Positions 43,960 to 55,617 are shown, counted from the stretch's first letter. The stretch is DNA of 64,000 nucleotides from Neoceratodus forsteri (GCA_016271365.2 CM028130.1:473155501-473219500), one strand, 5' to 3'. Notes: a model not told the origin generated them from the letters alone. A program made the numbers and translations.

Positions 43960-45640
43960 AAAAAGAACTACGGGACTTAATTAGAACTTTTCCAAACTAT
44001 GCCCAAAAAAGTTTAAATGACCTCGCCCCTGCTGAACTCAAGCCAGGGACATTCTACATGCTGTCTAAGATACATAAACCTGGCAATCCAGGAAGACCCA
44101 TAGTCTCTAGTAATGGTACCCTGACTGAGGGGATCTCAGGGTTTGTAGACACCATTTTGAAACCACTGGTTATGGAAAAGCGATAGTTATATCCAGGACA
44201 GTACTCACTTCCTGCGTATACTTTCTGGTTATAAGGACTTACCAGCTGATACCATTTTAGCGACGATGGATGTAACATCCCTCTACACTAATATTCCACA
44301 CATGGATGGCATTTCAGCCTGCCTTAAATACATACTTGAGAAAGGACTGGACAAAAACATCAACCCTGAAGTGGTGGAGAAACTTACTGAATTCATTTTG
44401 ACACATAACTTTAGTTTCAATGGTAAACATTATGTTTAAACTATAGGAACAGCAATGGGCACCATAATGGCTCCTCAGTATGCTAACCTCTTTATGGCAG
44501 ATTTGAAGGAGTACTTTTTAAGGCACTGTCCCCACAAACCACTTGCTTATATCCGTTACATTGATGATTTATCATTTGGACAGAGGGTGCAGATGCACTT
44601 AAAGATTTTCATCAGGAACTTAATAACCTCCACCCTACCATAAAGCTTACCCTGCTCTATTCTGCCACCAGTGTTAATTTTCTGGACACCATGGTCACCA
44701 TTAAGGATGGAACCTTTCATACATGTATTTATAGGAAGCCAACAGAGAGACAGAGGTAATTACACAGGAATAGTAATCACCCATGCCACACAAAAAAATC
44801 GGTCATGTACAGTCAAGCACTTCAGTATCACTGTATCTGTTAAAATGAGGGAGACAGAGACACACATCTGGCTATATTGAAAAACACCTTTATTGAGCAG
44901 GGGCACTTTTCCAGAGAAATTGACAGGACAATAGAACGTGCAACACAATTACCAAGGCAACAACTACTTCAGTATAAGGAAAGGACAGCTACCAACAGAA
45001 TACCCTTAGTAGTCACATATCATCCAGACCTTGAACTTCTGCATAAGATTTTTAAGGCCCTCCATCAAATATTTCAAGAGGATGAGACCCTTAATTGTAT
45101 TTTTAAGGAACTACCACTACTATCTTTTAAACAATCACCAAACCTAGCCAACCTAATTATTAGGAGTAAACTTTCGCCAGAACAGAATACCATGACACTA
45201 AATGGTACACAGCCCTGCAATCAACGTAACTGTAAGACATGTGAGCTATTTTTATTTCGGACTGTGTGGTTACATCATAAAACAGACAATTCAAGGTACA
45301 GGGGAATTATACGTGTGCATCACGGCATGTTGTTTATTTCATTCAATGCAAGAGATGTCCACAAACAGGTTATGTTGGAGAGACAAGCCAACCACCTCGC
45401 AGTAGGATGAACTCGTACAGGTATAATATTAATCTGAAGATGACTGAAAAAACAGTGGGGCAACACTTCTCTCAGCCTGACCACTCAATCTCAGATATGT
45501 CAGTAATAGTCTTAAAAGGAAATCTCAAAAGTACACAACAGAGATGGACTTTTGAGATGAAACTTATGTTACTTCTCAATATGGTAGAAGATGTCATGAA
45601 CACAGATTTGGGGTTTATGGCACATTATAGGACTTAACAT
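43960..45640 (+). pseudogene. Penelope-like element polymerase with nuclease tail, fragmented
   Basis: Reading frames in series show Penelope-type RT: PGTFYMLSKIHKPG (44055), GRPIVS, TMDVTSLYTNIPH (44265-44295), then AMGTIMAPQYANLFMADL and YIRYIDDL (catalytic YIDD, 44560). The 177-codon frame at 44877-45410 holds the downstream region with CNQRNCKTCELF. The 45300-45637 region, over two frames, has a weak GIY-YIG-like start (VMLER in place of YVGET) and the closing VGQHFSQPDHSISDMSV and DLGFMAHYRT. Domain order RT then GIY-YIG nuclease is diagnostic of Penelope-like elements, and the wording resembles the Neptune type of fish and amphibians. 5' truncated at the copy C end. Confidence 0.87.
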
Positions 45641-45689
45641 CCACAGACCTTTTCTTCATAGGATACTGTAGACATATTGTAGGACTTCA

Positions 45690-46317
45690 GCGCCTGTGTG
45701 TGTGTGTGTGTGTGTATGGGGGGGTTATGTGAGTGTGGTGGGTGTGGGGTTGCTGTTACATTCAGTTGGGTTTCTATTCAGATACATAGAGTTACAGTGT
45801 GTTATGACTCTTAGTTCACACACATGATGAATATTAATTCTTTCTTACTATTTATCTTCCCTGGGGTTGGGGTTAATTCCATTCAGTCTAATTCAGATTC
45901 ACTAGCCTGTTACTGTACATACAGTAGTTTTATCATATACTGCCACATTTTTGAACTCTGAACATATTGTGGTGCAGGATCTCATCTGCATGGGGGTCCT
46001 TGACAGATCAAATTACATTGGGCTAATATTTTAGAGATTTGTGGAAATGAAGGTATGTTAGGACTCTTGTCTTACATACATACTGTACATTTACTTCTAG
46101 TTACCTTACTCTGGGGAGGGTGGATGTTTCATTTAATTGTGGTTCTATTCAGAATCCTTTGACTGTTACTGCACAGATAGTAGTATGGCTATATAGTGTT
46201 GCATTTTGAACTCTGTACATATTAGGATACATGATCCCTTTTACTTGGAATTTCATGACAAGTTTCATTCCTTTGGGTAACATTTGCAGTGATTGATGTG
46301 AATGATGGTGCATTAGG

Positions 46318-46368
<51 letters not shown>

Positions 46369-46640
46369 ATGTATACATCTCCTTAAAACTAATCATCTTC
46401 CCCCGGATATGGGGGGGGGGATTTAATTCCTGTGATTTCTTATTCAGATTACTTAGACATTTTCAGTACGTCAAGTTATGTAATACACTGAGAATTTATT
46501 GAAATCTGTACATATCGGACTGCATAGTCTTAATTTCTTGGTGGTCCTTGACAAGCAGTTTTTTGTTTGGCACTTACACTGCCAATCTATATTATCATTT
46601 ATAAACTCCTGTTACTACACTATAGGCCTTAAGGTTTATG
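45690..46640. repeat. Three diverged tandem units of about 290 bp (Penelope tail)
   Basis: Words such as ttctattcag, gttactg(t/c)acatacag, ttttgaactctg(a/t)acatatt and taggactc(t/t)g recur near 45770-45960, 46140-46225 and 46430-46510. TG runs (45697-45714, 46321-46368) sit at the same place in two units. Tandem copies are usual in Penelope-like insertions, but here only the non-coding tail is repeated. Confidence 0.6.
46321..46368. repeat. (TG)n microsatellite
   Basis: About 24 tg units; the poly-HT peptide on the other strand is an artefact. Confidence 0.97.
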
Positions 46641-46863
46641 GGGCATAATAACTAGTTTGAGAGAATACCTGAGTAATGGTTCCAGCTAAGTATTACTCAC
46701 TTTACATAAACTTGACTGTTTACTCTTTGTATGCCATATTTTGAAACTTTTTGCAGTTCTATTTTGTGGGGCTTGTTTTTAACTTACAATTTTAGCATGT
46801 ATTTAATCCGGGTGGGTTTTGTTTTTCAGTAACTGCATTCCTATACACACTGTGACACTTATA

Positions 46864-48084
46864 CAGTGCTCCCTCGTTATAACGAACGCAGTTGGAGCCA
46901 TCAGGAGTGTACATTATACAACTGTGTTCATTACAGTGAGAAACTGCAAAATTTAGTTATTTATTGCCAGGAAAATGTATGCAGTGCAAACTTTTCATTG
47001 AAGCTGATTTAGACTTAGATGTAGATTTGTATTTCATCATAAGGTTTTATTTAAAAATAAAAAATTAAAAAGTACTGTAAATGTTATTCGGGTCAGTCTT
47101 TCAGTTTACTTTAAGAAGTCATTAATTTTCTTCTGTACAAGTGCACCTCACCTGAGATCGCGGGCATAGGATAGCAGCTGGCGCAACTGCAGCAACTTCA
47201 GAGAGTCAGCATCTTTTTGGCACTCCATCCAGGTGAGGCACTTTTTCAGCCCTGTAATCACTTCACTCGCTGTTGGCATCTCTTCACCCACCCCCTCTGT
47301 ATTGCTGCCACTTTCATCCTCACCTCCATCCTCCAGTGAACAGTTCGCAACAGCAGCCACAATCTCCTCATCTGTCAACTGTTCTGTTGTTGGGATAGTT
47401 TCGTCATTGAAGAGCCACTCCTCAACCAACTCTGTAGCTTTATCCTGATGCTCCACTATGTTTAGCTCTGTGGCCAGCCTGACAATTTTGTTGGTGTCAT
47501 CTGGCTCATCTAAATCAGGTGTAGTGTCCCTGGGTTTCAATGCTGGACCAAGGGTCGCTTCCCAGCAGTGGCAAACAGTGGCTGTAGAAACTGCAGCCCA
47601 GGCTTCTCCAGACATCCTTCAAGTTAAGTGTCTTAAGGAAAGCCATCACTGAATCCCCTTGCAAAGCAAGATCTCCGAGCAGCCATTTTCTGTAATGTTG
47701 ACTTGGAGAAGCCTGTCTCAGATGGCATTTTTTTCAGACTTTCTCCGCTGTTCAGCCTGTCAAGGATGTCAAGCTTCGTTTTCACAGAATACCCTGACCG
47801 TTTCATTTTGGCAATGGGGATGGTGGGTATTCTGTGACATGTGTTTTAAAGCAGGATCAATTAATTAATTAATTACTTAATTGCTTAATTAATGTAATTG
47901 TGTTTCTACTGTTGCATACTGTTTAAAGCAGCAACCTATTTGCCTTAGTACACTAATGCACTTAACGCAATGAGCAGCGATGCGTGTGCATTAACTCAGC
48001 TTTTTCAAGCTTGGGGTCCAAATGAACCATTCGCTATGGCCGTGTATTCACTATACCAAGGTTCGTTATAGCGAGGGACCATTG
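46864..48084 (-). mobile_element. Tigger-type (pogo/Tc1-mariner) transposon, internally deleted
   Basis: Terminal inverted repeats of 24 bp differ at three positions: cagtgctccctcgttataac on the left and, reversed, caatggtccctcgctataac on the right, each flanked by the TA target duplication (46862-46863, 48085-48086). Total 1221 bp. Cagtg-type ends with ctcgttataacgaac are typical of Tigger elements. Confidence 0.9.
47148..47830 (-). pseudogene. Tigger transposase: N-terminal helix-turn-helix and C-terminus, catalytic core deleted
   Basis: From about 47810 the minus strand encodes, over small frameshifts, KRSGYS, LDILDRLN and SKSTLQKMAA, a pogo-type N-terminal DNA-binding helix-turn-helix. 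Within 150 bp it passes to the C-terminal tail, which continues in the 155-codon frame 47615-47148 (AAVSTATVCHCWEATLG, then an acidic linker and MECQKDADSLKLLQLRQLL). The DDE nuclease of about 200 residues between them is missing. The product could at most bind ends, not transpose. Confidence 0.72.
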
Positions 48085-48135
48085 TAACTGGATTTAGGAG
48101 CTCTCTGCTTGAGTAGTTGTTATCTTTTTCTTAAA

Positions 48136-49257
48136 GGCCCAGATATTCAGACTGTGCCAGGCAGTGGTGCAAGCCTGGGCGCAGCACAACTGGGATGCGC
48201 CGGGGCCAGGACCAGGTGATATTTAATGGTGATGCGCCATGGTGCAGCATCATTGAATATGGCAAGGTCAGCGCACATACTGCGCATGGCGCAGTGGCAC
48301 TGCGCCAGTGCAAGATAAGAATAGGGAGCATGGGGATGCACCAGTGCAAGTGCAGTTGCGCTAGATGCATCACCTGCAATATTCAGCTGGGGTCATGCAA
48401 ATGAGTCCATAAAATATGCAAGGCACAAATGGGGCCATTTGCATCCCATTATGGCACCATTTGCATGCTTTATGCAGGGCAGCCCGGCGACTTGCCCCTG
48501 GCGCCCTGCACAGCATAACGTATGCAGTGGGGATCCCGGGGAATCCCCCACCGCATAGCCACGATCGCATGGTATATGCTAAAAGATAAATCCCTGGTAG
48601 TCTAGTGGCTCCCCTCGAGTCCTCAAGTCCCTGATAAATATAAGACATGACCATCCCTGATGGTCTAGTGGTCCACCCACCCACCTGAGTCCCCGATTCC
48701 CTGATATACATCAGTTTGACCATCCCTGGTGGGGGGACCACTAGACCACCAGGGTTGGTCATGTCTTATATTTCTTGGGGACATGGGGACTCGGGGGGGC
48801 CACTAGACTACCAGAGATATATCTTTCAACATATACTGAGCGATCACAGCTATGGGTGGGGGATTCCACTTGACCATCAGGGTTCAGTGTGTGCTTGCGG
48901 ATGGTGTTCTGGGTGGGTGGCCACCTACGGCTGGGTTGCTGTGTTGCACCCTGCAATACTGCAGCCCTCCTGTGGGTGGCGGGAGATGTTCTTACCTGCA
49001 TGGGCTCAACTTTGAACTCCCTACCTAGCGGCACAGTGCAGAGCTGCGCCAGCATGCGCCGCATCCCGGACTGAATATCGATGCTATATGCATGGGCACA
49101 CCCCTGCATCTGCACCGCATAGTATTACATTGCGCCCCGGTGTATCGGGTTTTGCGCTGTGCAGGGCAGCCTTTTCAATATCCCGCCGGGGTCCAATGCG
49201 GGGTTGCGCCAGTGCAACTCTGTTGCGGCAGGAGCAAACCCTTTGAATATGTGGGCC
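48136..49257. mobile_element. Terminal-inverted-repeat DNA element, Harbinger-like, non-autonomous
   Basis: Ends ggcccagatattcag (48136) and, reversed, ggcccacatattcaaag (49257), with aaa on both sides (48133-48135 and 49258-49260), a possible 3-bp duplication. The interior is built of inverted pieces: gatatttaatggtgatgcgcc and its complement near 48210-48260, and a large palindrome centred near 48725 whose arms carry tgaccatccctg(a/g)tgg and ccaccagggttggtca. There is no transposase frame. Superfamily tentative, as for 31032-32372; the two differ in sequence. Confidence 0.65.
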
Positions 49258-49656
49258 AAAGTATCTCCAAGTCATTTTAATTTACGTGCAGTGCACTCCC
49301 TGCATGGTCTTATGCCCTAAGCACATCTGACCTTTAGGCCCTTTCAGCTGAAGGTGAACTGGTACTGCTCAGCTTCTCTGACATTTTCTTCTATTATTTT
49401 TAAAGGGGACAGGAAATTTGTGGTAATTGGCAGCCATTTATAAAGTTCATATTCTCAGAAACTATATGCATTCTCCTAAAGTATCCATATTTAACTGTAC
49501 CTGAATAAAATGTGATAGGTAAAACTGTAGTTTGCATTGTTGTGTTTTTATGGGCAGCATTCTGTAGTTCACTTCCTGGAATCAGTTATGTGGAGTTTTT
49601 ACTATGTCACGATTTGTGTACAGAATGCTAATTATGAGCTGCTGACCTATCAGAAC
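49258..49656. other. Gap without recognisable gene or repeat
   Basis: AT-rich DNA with no open frame, hairpin or family match that I can see. Its last bases (agaac, 49652-49656) are the left target duplication of the Gmr1-like element. Confidence 0.6.
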
Positions 49657-51034
49657 TGTGAGAGAGTAACCCCCCACATTTTGGATTTATTTTTAAGGGT
49701 TCTCATTCTGGGATGACTATAGATTCTGGAATTGTTCCATGTTTTATGCTTTGTTTGTAATGTCTTGTTTTTTGGGCTGGCCACCCACTTTGTTTATATG
49801 TTTTCATTGTTTTGTATTATGTGTTCGGTGTGGTATTCCCTTTTGTCTCCTGTCTTATTCTAAAATCCATATCCTGCCCCAGTAATCCAAAGAGAGATCC
49901 GTGATAATAGTAGAAAAATGTCGGGACTATTGTCCTCAAAATGCTATATCGCTATGCGTCCGTTTCTGTATATATTTGGAGTCTTTGCCTCCTGATATAC
50001 TGTTAAATTATAAATAAAGATGTAAAGAGAGCTGTTTATGCTCCGAAGGGCTTTATTTAGCTGCACTTGTAAAGCGCTGTTTAAAGGTCCTTGTGATAAT
50101 GTAATTAATCGCTGATTTCTCTGTTCCCCTGCAAAATAGTTTACATGAGGCTGTTTGCCTGTTTTCGGTTCAGGTAACATCCCCTGTATGAAAACCCTGA
50201 TGTAAGCATCCTCCCGAGTCTTGGGTAATTGCTAATAGCATTTAGGAGGCAGAGTGAGCTTTATTTTCTCCCTACACTAGCGCTGTAATGCTTACACGAC
50301 TGTGCGAGAGCGAGCATCGGAACAGCAATTCCCGCTCAAACGTGCGCACAGTTGTGAAGCAGTTTGTTCTAGTAAACAAGCGCAGAGAAAGTCTCACTAG
50401 AAGTAAATGCCGTAATAACCTATTACTTACTCTCAAGAGCTGCAATTAAGTCCTCTCTGGGCTGTTTTAAGACCTTTTGGAAGTGAGTATGTTTCTGGTG
50501 CCAGTCAGCTTGTTGGAGCCTTGTGTGTCTACCCCTGCAATGCAGCATCTATTAAGAGCCATCCGGCCTCTATTCTAACACTTTAATGCTGTCATCAAAA
50601 GGAGAGGTTCCTTCTGAAACAGAACTTCTGTCCTAAAAGAGCTATAAAAGCTTGTAATTCCCTTTCTGCACTGCTTTTAAGATAATAAAATGATTTAAAT
50701 GGACTAGATTATTGTAAATATGTTATTTATCACCCGAATAAAGAATTTTTCTATAATGTAAAAATGAAGGTGGAGCTAGCTGATCACATGTCAGTCAGTT
50801 TGGTATTTAAGGAGCACATCTAGGTTAGGTAGCCAGATATAACAGGGATGTGATGCTGTAAACATCTCTGAAGCTAGCTACTTCTAGTCTTCCTTTATTA
50901 ACCTGATTATCATTTGGAATATTTTTTTTGTTGTTGTTGTTTTGCCATATTCATTCAATTTTGTATGAAATAAATACCTTCTTCAATCTGCTGCAAATTG
51001 CCTCTGTGGTCCATCTATTCATCACCCTACGACA
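49657..51034 (+). repeat. 5' LTR of the Gmr1-like element
   Basis: 1378 bp, TG...CA ends. Similar throughout to 61776-63866 once the insert in the latter is skipped. Candidate control signals: a TATA-like ctataaaagc near 50641 followed by aataaa words at about 50686 and 50735, and another at 50968. The LTR is long for a gypsy element. Confidence 0.93.
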
Positions 51035-51036
51035 GA

Positions 51037-51054
51037 TGGTTTTAGAAGTGGGAT
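51037..51054 (+). other. Putative primer-binding site
   Basis: Two bases after the 5' LTR the sequence tggttttagaagtgggat begins with the TGG expected to pair with a tRNA CCA end; the gaagtgggat part suits a leucine-type acceptor/T-arm, but the middle does not match any tRNA I can name with confidence. Confidence 0.5.
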
Positions 51055-51061
51055 ACTGGTC

Positions 51062-52190
51062 TTGAATTTGCGCTCAAATTCTGAGAGCTCCCACATGCAA
51101 GAAGAGGCAGTAGATGTGACCGGTGCCACTACAAGGTCCATCACCAAGAAGTTACAGTTGCCATTACTGACTGGAGTGGACACTGTGGTAAGGAGGAAAA
51201 TGGATAAAAGACCCATGATGGAAAATTTACCTATGGAGGATAAGAAGCCGGTGCAAGGAGCCCGGGCAGCTGAACCAGAGGTGGAAACGCCACTTGAAGA
51301 ACCTCAGGATTTTCTTCATTGGCTCTGTATCCGACAGATGGAAATGGATAGAGAAAGGGAAAGAGAGGAGAGAGAATCAAGCCCACTGGGAAGAAAGCCA
51401 GGCCAGATGGACAGATACTCTCAGAGCCATTCAGTCTATGGGTACAGGCAGTCCCCTCTCACCGATGAATGTACAGAAAGACATTAAATTGGTAAAACTT
51501 GCTGCATCTGATGATATAGAAGCATTTCTATTAACGTTTGAGAGGGTGGCAACCGCATGTGCCTGGCCAAGGGATCAATGGGTGATTCGGCTGGCCCCAT
51601 ACTTGACTGATAAAGCTCAGTTGGCCTACAGCCATGTAGACATTATACATGCCAATGACTATGATCATGTAAAACACGCGATTCTGAAAAGGTACGATAT
51701 TAGCACAGAGACATACCGACAACGATTTTGATCCTTCAAATTCCATCATACTAATACTCCACAAGATGCCTATACCCAGCTGAAAGATTTATGTAATAAA
51801 TGGCTACAACCTACAACACGGACAGTTACACAGATACTGGAGAGTATCATTTTGGAACAATTTATCAAGATTTTGCCTCAGGATGTTCAATTATGGGTCA
51901 AAGAACACCGGCCTGAAACAGCAGAGAAGGCTATTAATTTGGCAGAGGACTATATAGCAGCACAACCCCATAGACATTGACCTACGGGAGGTCCTATCAC
52001 ACGGCCCTCTATGGTAAGACATTGTACATTGATACCTCATCCTCATCCCAGTAACACCCCTGGAGCCAAACAAAGTATGAGAACCAGTAAGGGGTATAGT
52101 ACAGACATTGTTTGTCACCATTGTAGTGGGAAGGGTCATATAGCAAGGTTTTGCCCCAAGATGAAAGTTGAGGAGGCACACTTAGCTCTA
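51062..52190 (+). pseudogene. Gmr1-like Gag with SCAN-like domain and zinc knuckle
   Basis: Starts MNLRSNSESS, shifts frame once around 51370-51410 and continues VKLAASDDIEAFLLTFERVA (51500). The next part passes an in-frame TGA at 51729 and reads SFKFHHTNTPQDAYTQLKDL, then CNKWLQP, LESIILEQFIKILPQDVQLW and KEHRPETAEKAINLAEDY. Another TGA follows at about 51978. The layout (LC..WL, ILE..ILEQF..ILP, WV.E..PE, A..L.E) is that of the SCAN domain. A CCHC knuckle, CHHCSGKGHIARFC, lies at about 52115. Both stops are TGA where CGA or similar is likely, pointing to CpG decay. Confidence 0.87.
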
Positions 52191-52650
52191 GCCAACTGGG
52201 GACACTATGTAGTACCTGTTCAAGTTGGACAGAAGGTGGTAACTGGACTAATAGACTTAGGAAGCAAACAAACCTTGATTCATGCTTCCTTGCTTAGCAC
52301 TCATAAAAATAACAAGGGTTCAGCTACTGGGGTCATATGTGTCCATGGAGATGTACATCAATATCCATTAAATGACATTATAATAAAAGTAGCGGGACAC
52401 ACCCAGAGGATGAAGGTGGGTGTGGTTCCTCACCTTCCTGTACAAGTAGTTATTGGACATGATTTTCCCCACTTTGAAACTTTATTAAAGTCTAACATCA
52501 GTGCTGTCACTACCAGAGCCCAAGCCAAACAGGAAGAGAATTTGGGACAAACTTTTCCCTTCCAAGAAGATCTATATGGGCCTGGTGGGAAGGACAAGAA
52601 GCCGAATAGTCAGAAGCGGAAAGAAAAGAAACAATGAACTTGCAAATACA
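52190..52650 (+). pseudogene. Gmr1-like retroviral-type aspartic protease
   Basis: In the 208-codon frame 52011-52637, after the zinc knuckle: VVTGLIDLGSKQTLIHASLL is the active-site loop, in which the usual D-(S/T)-G is DLG. VPHLPVQVVIGHDF is the second conserved stretch (the hydrophobic-hydrophobic-G before the C-terminal strand). The Ser/Thr to Leu change would probably abolish activity. Its end is rich in Lys (PNSQKRKEKKQ). Confidence 0.78.
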
Positions 52651-54400
52651 AGACAAATGATATACCAGACATTGAAACTGATTCTATTCCTGATTATATG
52701 AATGTTAATAATAACTCTGTCTTTAAAGATGCACAGAAAAATGATGATTCCTTAACCCCTTTCTTTTCACAGGTTGGGAAGGGCGATGAGGCAAATGGTC
52801 ATATATTTGAATTGAAAGACGAATTGTTGTACAGGGTATGCACCAATACAAAAACAGGAGAGACAGTAAAACAGTTAATGGTACCCCAGCAGTGTCAGTG
52901 GCTCAGTAGGTAGCACACTCGCCTCTGAGGCCGGGAGATCAGAGGGCTGTGGGTTCAGTTCCCACATCTGGCACTTGGGTTAATATCCCAGTACTGACAC
53001 TGTAGTGCAGCATGAGAGGGGTGCTGTACTTCTGAGGTGCCATCTTTCAGATGAGACGTTAAACCGAGGTCCCATCTGCCTGGATTGCTGGTAGTTCAGG
53101 TGGATGTTAAAGATCCCATGGCACTTATCGAAAAGAGTAGGGGAATTTCCCCGGTGTCCTAGCCAAATTTCCCTCATTCACTAAAAAAAAAATACCACCA
53201 ACAGCTTAATCTGGTTCAAAGTCAGTTGGCATTCATCTGTATCCCCCTCCCCCGGGTCATGCCTGAAAATAGGCAGGATTTGTCTAGTGCACTTACCCGG
53301 TCAACAATAAAAAAAATATATATATATATCAAACCCAATTACTTAATTTAGCGCATGATATTCCTATGGCTGGGCATTTGGGTAGGGACAGAACACTGAG
53401 TCGCCTTCTACATCGTTTCATTTTGCCTGCCATTAATGAACAGGTAACAGAATACTGCAGAAGTTGTGAGGAATGTCAGAGGGTGACTAAGATTAGTCGT
53501 AAAGATATAGTACCCTTGTTGCCTTTGCCATTAGTGTCTATTCCATTTGAACGTATAGCAATGGATATTGTTGGCCCACTACCAAAAAGCTCAAAAGGAA
53601 ATAGGTTATTTTAGTGGTAGTGGACTTTGCTACAAAGTATCCAGAAGCTATACCTTTGAGACCCATTACAGACCCTAAAATAGCTGAAGAACTGATTAAA
53701 ATTTTCACCCGAGTAGGTATACCAAGGGGAATTTTAACCGATAGGGGAACAAACTTCTGTTCGGCATTGCTAAAACGGTTATATCAAGCCTTGGGTATTG
53801 AAGCACTCTTCACCACACCTTACCATCCCCAAACAGATGGGCTAGTAGAGTGCTTTAACCAAACAATGAAGCAGATGCTAAAGAAGTCTGTGGTGGATGA
53901 AGGTAGGAATTGGGACATCTATCTACTGTACCTCATGTTTGCATATAGAGAGGTTCCTCAAGCATCCACAGGCTTTTCCCCATTCAAATTATTATATGAG
54001 CAAAACCCAAGGGGGCCACTTGACATGTCAAAAGAGGAGTGGGAGGAACACAAACAGACTAAGACAGTGTTACCCCTACAATACTGGCAGCAAGTATAAC
54101 AACGCTTAATGTCATATATACAGAAAGTCCATAACACTAACCTACGACACCAAGTCAAACAGAAAGAATATTATGATAAGGGAACTGGGTACAAAGAATT
54201 TAGTGAAGGAGATAAGGTACTAGTGCTGTTACCATCTTCTGAACAAAAGCTTCTGATGAAATGGCAAGTGCCTTATGTAGTCACTCGAAGGATGGGTCCA
54301 GTGACTTATAAAATTGAGATGCCAGATAAGAAAAGAACAAATTGCATCTATCACGTGACTCTGTTAAAGGAGTGGGTAGAAAGAACCACATCTCTCTCAG
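52650..54400 (+). pseudogene. Gmr1-like integrase (split by a SINE)
   Basis: The N-terminal zinc region begins before the SINE (DELLYRV at 52822) and continues after it as MAGHLGRDRTLSRLL, then ATTR-like CRSCEECQR (H-H-C-C finger). The catalytic core follows: FERIAMDIVGPLP (first Asp), a frameshift at about 53610, then GILTDRGTNFCSALLKR (second Asp) and PHQTDGLVECFN-type HPQTDGLVECFNQTMK (Glu). After a stop near 54099, the 54109 frame starts with the GPY/F-type C-terminal domain (KVLVLLPSSEQKLLMKWQ, GPVTYKI). The core is of Ty3/gypsy type, not copia type. Confidence 0.9.
52896..53329 (+). mobile_element. tRNA-derived SINE of V-SINE type
   Basis: A 434-bp insert splits the integrase reading frame exactly: codons on each side join without loss. 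The head is tRNA-like: A box tggctcagtagg (52899-52910) and B box ggttcagttcc (52952-52962), an internal RNA polymerase III promoter. The body contains cagatgagacgttaaaccga and gatcccatggcactt, then ggtgtcctagccaaatttcc, words I recall from vertebrate V-SINEs. It ends in an A/TA-rich tail (53307-53329). No target duplication is evident. Confidence 0.8.
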
Positions 54401-54439
54401 GTTACGTGATGCCTGAATCTGATAATGAGCTAGAAACAG

Positions 54440-55150
54440 TCTATGAACGTTTAGAAATCAGGGGGCAGATTACTGATTTACAGATCAATCATAAGCTAAC
54501 TGAGGACCAGAGAAAGGAACTAGATGATGTTATTGACAACTTTAAAACTACATTTACAGGTACACCAGGGAAGATCAAACATGCCACTCATCACATAAGA
54601 GTAACGAACACCCAACCCCTGAGACAGAAGCCTTACAGGCTTCCTGAAAGGGTACGATCAGATGTGATTCAGGAAGTAAGGAAATTGCAGAAAATGGGTA
54701 TCATAGAACCATCCCATAGTGAATGGTGTTTTCCCATGGTAGTAGTAGCCAAAAAAGGAGGCATACGTATATGCCTAGACTTTAGGAGACTAAATGCAGT
54801 GTCCCAATTTGACACCTATCCGATGCCTCACATCGATGATATTCTTGACCATCTAGGAAGTGCCAAATACATTAGTACCTTGGACCTAACCAAAGGTTAT
54901 TGGCAAATACCTTTGGATCAGATGGATAAAGAGAAAACTGCATTTAGTACTCCTTTAGGTCTATTTCATTTTATCGTTATGCCATTTGGCCTTCATGGGG
55001 CCCCTGCCACTTTCCAAAGGGTAATGGACACCTTATTAACCCCTCACACTGCATACAGTGCTGCTTACCTAGATGATGTTATTGTATTTAGTACTTCCTG
55101 GGAAGAGCATATCTGACATCTGACGAATGTACTGACTACAATAACTGAAG
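54440..55150 (+). pseudogene. Gmr1-like reverse transcriptase
   Basis: In the 335-codon frame 54109-55116, from about residue 150: RQKPYRLPERVRSDVIQEV, GIIEPSHSEWCFPMVVVAKK, RICLDFRRLNAVS, STLDLTKGYWQIPL (first Asp), FIVMPFGLHGAPATFQRVMD, and AYLDDVIVFS (YxDD active site). The frame ends at a TGA just after EEHI. The enzyme is intact over its catalytic blocks and shares a single frame with the end of integrase, direct evidence for integrase-before-RT order. Confidence 0.94.
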
Positions 55151-55617
55151 CTGGGCTAACTATTAATCCCAAAAAGTGTGCTATAGCAATGCAGGAGACA
55201 AAATATCTCAGATTCCAGATTGGTAATGGAACAATAAAGCCTGAAATAAATAAGGTAGTGGCAGTGGCAAGCAGCCCTAGACCCCTTACAAAGAGGGATG
55301 TACATTTTTTTCTAGGTCTTGCTGGCTTCTACAGAAGAATTATACCTAATTTTTCTACTTTAACTGGACCATTAATGGATTTAACCAAGAAAAGGAATCC
55401 AGAGAAGATCAAATGGATAGATGAGTGTGAGGACGCTTCTCCAGACCACCAAAGCTAAACTATGCTCTTCTCCGATTTTAAGAACCCCTGATTTCACACA
55501 GCCTTTTATTCTCCAAACTGGTGCATCTAATTATGGAATAGGGGCTGTGCTAACTCAGATTATAGACAGAGAAGAATATCCTGTCATTTATATAAGTCGT
55601 TAAGATGCATGAAAGAG
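55151..55617 (+). pseudogene. Gmr1-like RNase H, part 1 (before DIRS-C)
   Basis: The tether (FLGLAGFYRRIIPNFSTLTG) is at 55310-55370; a frameshift at about 55430; then FILQTGASNYGIGAVLTQ (RNase H start, first Asp changed to Gly) and EEYPVIYISR near 55600. The frame is then cut by DIRS-C. Confidence 0.88.

Noticed and set aside
52899..52970. Possible tRNA gene (A and B boxes present)
   Set aside because: The sequence continues into a SINE body and tail, and is inserted inside integrase; a SINE head, not a functional tRNA.
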